Source: Megalonaias nervosa (lineage: Eukaryota; Mollusca; Bivalvia; Unionida; Unionidae). Taken from it: DNA of 64,000 nt. A program made the translations under genes and the position numbers. Within the stretch, counting starts at the first letter, position 1. Every line of letters starts with the position of its first letter. Shown in pieces: positions 62,880 to 64,000 of the stretch. Under the pieces are notes generated by a model. It ran no database searches. It was not told where the DNA came from and saw only the letters and a program-made list of their open reading frames with translations. The stretch covers positions 1 through 64,000 of the forward strand of contig JAECUM010001860.1 in assembly GCA_016617855.1 (NCBI GenBank), written 5' to 3'.

Positions 62880-63100
62880 AGCAGTCTATATAATGAAGTT
62901 TGTCAATCATATATGTTAGTTAATTACAGCTCTTTTTGGTTTATCGGGCTAAATATTGGCGTGGACTTTGATATTCAAAATTCGACACCTTACACAGTCC
63001 ATATAATGAAGTTTGTCAATCATATATGTTAGCTGATTACAGATATTTTTGGTTTCTCGGGCAAAATATTGACGTGGACTTTGATATTTGTTTTAGCCAG
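62880..63100. repeat. ~115-bp tandem duplication
   Basis: AGTC(T/C)ATATAATGAAGTTTG, TCAATCATATATGTTAG and GACGTGGACTTTGATATT-like segments occur twice about 115-118 bp apart. A third partial TATGAAGTTTATCAAGCATA is at 63110. Confidence 0.9.
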
Positions 63101-63239
63101 AAATCCCTCTTATGAAGTTTATCAAGCATAGTATGTTACAGTTATTATTCTTCGTGTAGAAGAAAATATTAATTAGAATTACTTTTCTCTGACAATGCAT
63201 TGAGAATCTTTACGAAGTAAAATTAGGATTCCAATTTAA

Positions 63240-63240
63240 A

Positions 63241-63279
<39 letters not shown>

Positions 63280-63281
63280 CT
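63240..63281. repeat. (ATT)n microsatellite
   Basis: About 13 ATT steps. Confidence 0.97.
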
Positions 63282-63699
63282 GAAATTCAATAGGTTCATA
63301 CATCATAGGGTGTTTAGGAGCTCTAACCAATGGTGTATGTTATGTTGCGCCCTACAGTTTCGTACTTTGGCCATCGTGTACAGCTTCCCTGCAACTAAAG
63401 ATACAAAAGATTGGAGTCTATAATGACACTCCTGTCCTGTCAGATTAATTTCATGACATCTCGGCGAAAGACATTAACATTCATTTTGAACAAAATGCCA
63501 GTCGAGCACACATCGAGAACCGTTTGAGCCCAGTGCAGGAAATATCATGAACCGTTTGCGCCCATGTTACCGATCATGTCAGAGCAATACATTACAGTAA
63601 ATTTGAAATTTTTGTGTGTTTTGATTCAACTTTTACTGCCTGTTCCTATCCAACTACTTCATATGGATCAGTTTGTTTCAAAAATAAGGAGACACCAAC

Positions 63700-64000
63700 T
63701 TTACCTATCTACTCTCTTGCTGTGAAAATACTTATTAGTCACGTGATGACAGCCATACTGTCTGGCATTTCTGCGCACATAAGGTTTCCGTCTCCATTAT
63801 TGAAGCAAACCGCATACCGAATTCGACCGATTGATGAAAATAAAATGCTGCAATGCTTACTATTTGAAATGAGGCAATTGTCACCAGAATATTCTATTCA
63901 AAATAATATTAATTTTGGACACACGGGGTAGCACCCCCTTGTTTTCATGACTTGCGATATGTCGGTCTATTCTGCGCACAGCTTTGAAAAGATGTAATGT
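63700..64000 (+). repeat. Dispersed repeat, inverted relative to the copy at about 8.55-8.79 kb; cut by the window end
   Basis: AAAATGCTGCAATGCTTA..., CAAAATAATATTAATTTTGG, TGTTTTCATGACT(T/C)G and GGCTTTGAAAAGATG-like segments match the reverse complement of 8558-8790 in order. Differences often keep the reading sense (DENKxLQCL, NFGxTG, FEKM), which hints at a once-coding element. Confidence 0.65.

Overview
This window is animal genomic DNA: long AT-rich introns, GT-AG splice sites, microsatellites, tRNA-derived SINEs and decayed transposons. It most likely comes from a mollusc, probably a bivalve. That guess rests on the invertebrate form of the gene, the (CAA)n/(CA)n-tailed SINEs, the DIRS-like retroelements and the many intronic minisatellites; I have no species-diagnostic marker.

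The only host gene I can identify runs from 2403 to 48077 on the + strand. It is SCYL1 (SCY1-like pseudokinase 1, N-terminal kinase-like protein). Sixteen exons join without a frame break into 768 residues plus a TGA stop. They encode the C-terminal half of the kinase-like domain, the HEAT-repeat region, an acidic Trp/Asp-rich low-complexity tail and a basic coiled-coil C-terminus. The exons for the start of the kinase-like domain lie upstream of the window. Human SCYL1 works with COPI in Golgi-to-ER retrograde traffic. The exon edges are unusual: exon 1 of this window has a triplicated 3' splice site, the exon at 21706 has a duplicated in-frame one, the exon at 41581 has a NAGNAG acceptor, and the exon ending at 41784 is followed by a GC donor.

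The introns hold at least nine unrelated minisatellites, several blocks of a ~140-bp dispersed tandem unit, six copies of a Ser/Leu-tRNA-headed SINE, two + strand copies of a (CA)n-tailed SINE, a ~200-bp palindromic MITE-like family, a Tigger/pogo-like transposase relic (about 25.98-26.6 kb, - strand), an internally deleted hAT transposase relic (35.1-35.9 kb, - strand) and a DIRS-like (tyrosine-recombinase) retroelement relic filling much of the last intron (about 44.9-47.75 kb), with a smaller relic of the same kind at about 9.7-10.0 kb.

Downstream of SCYL1 (48.1-64 kb) I recognise no complete host gene. This part holds a TA-flanked MITE (49.3-49.95 kb), a - strand CR1/Jockey-like LINE relic (about 53.6-56.0 kb) interrupted by a SINE with a 12-bp target-site duplication, and a more GC-rich block (about 58.3-59.8 kb) with a broken protein-primed family-B DNA polymerase of Polinton/adintovirus type. 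After that come a possible promoter with a first exon near 60.0 kb (weak) and a diverged repeat at the window end whose other copy lies near 8.5 kb.
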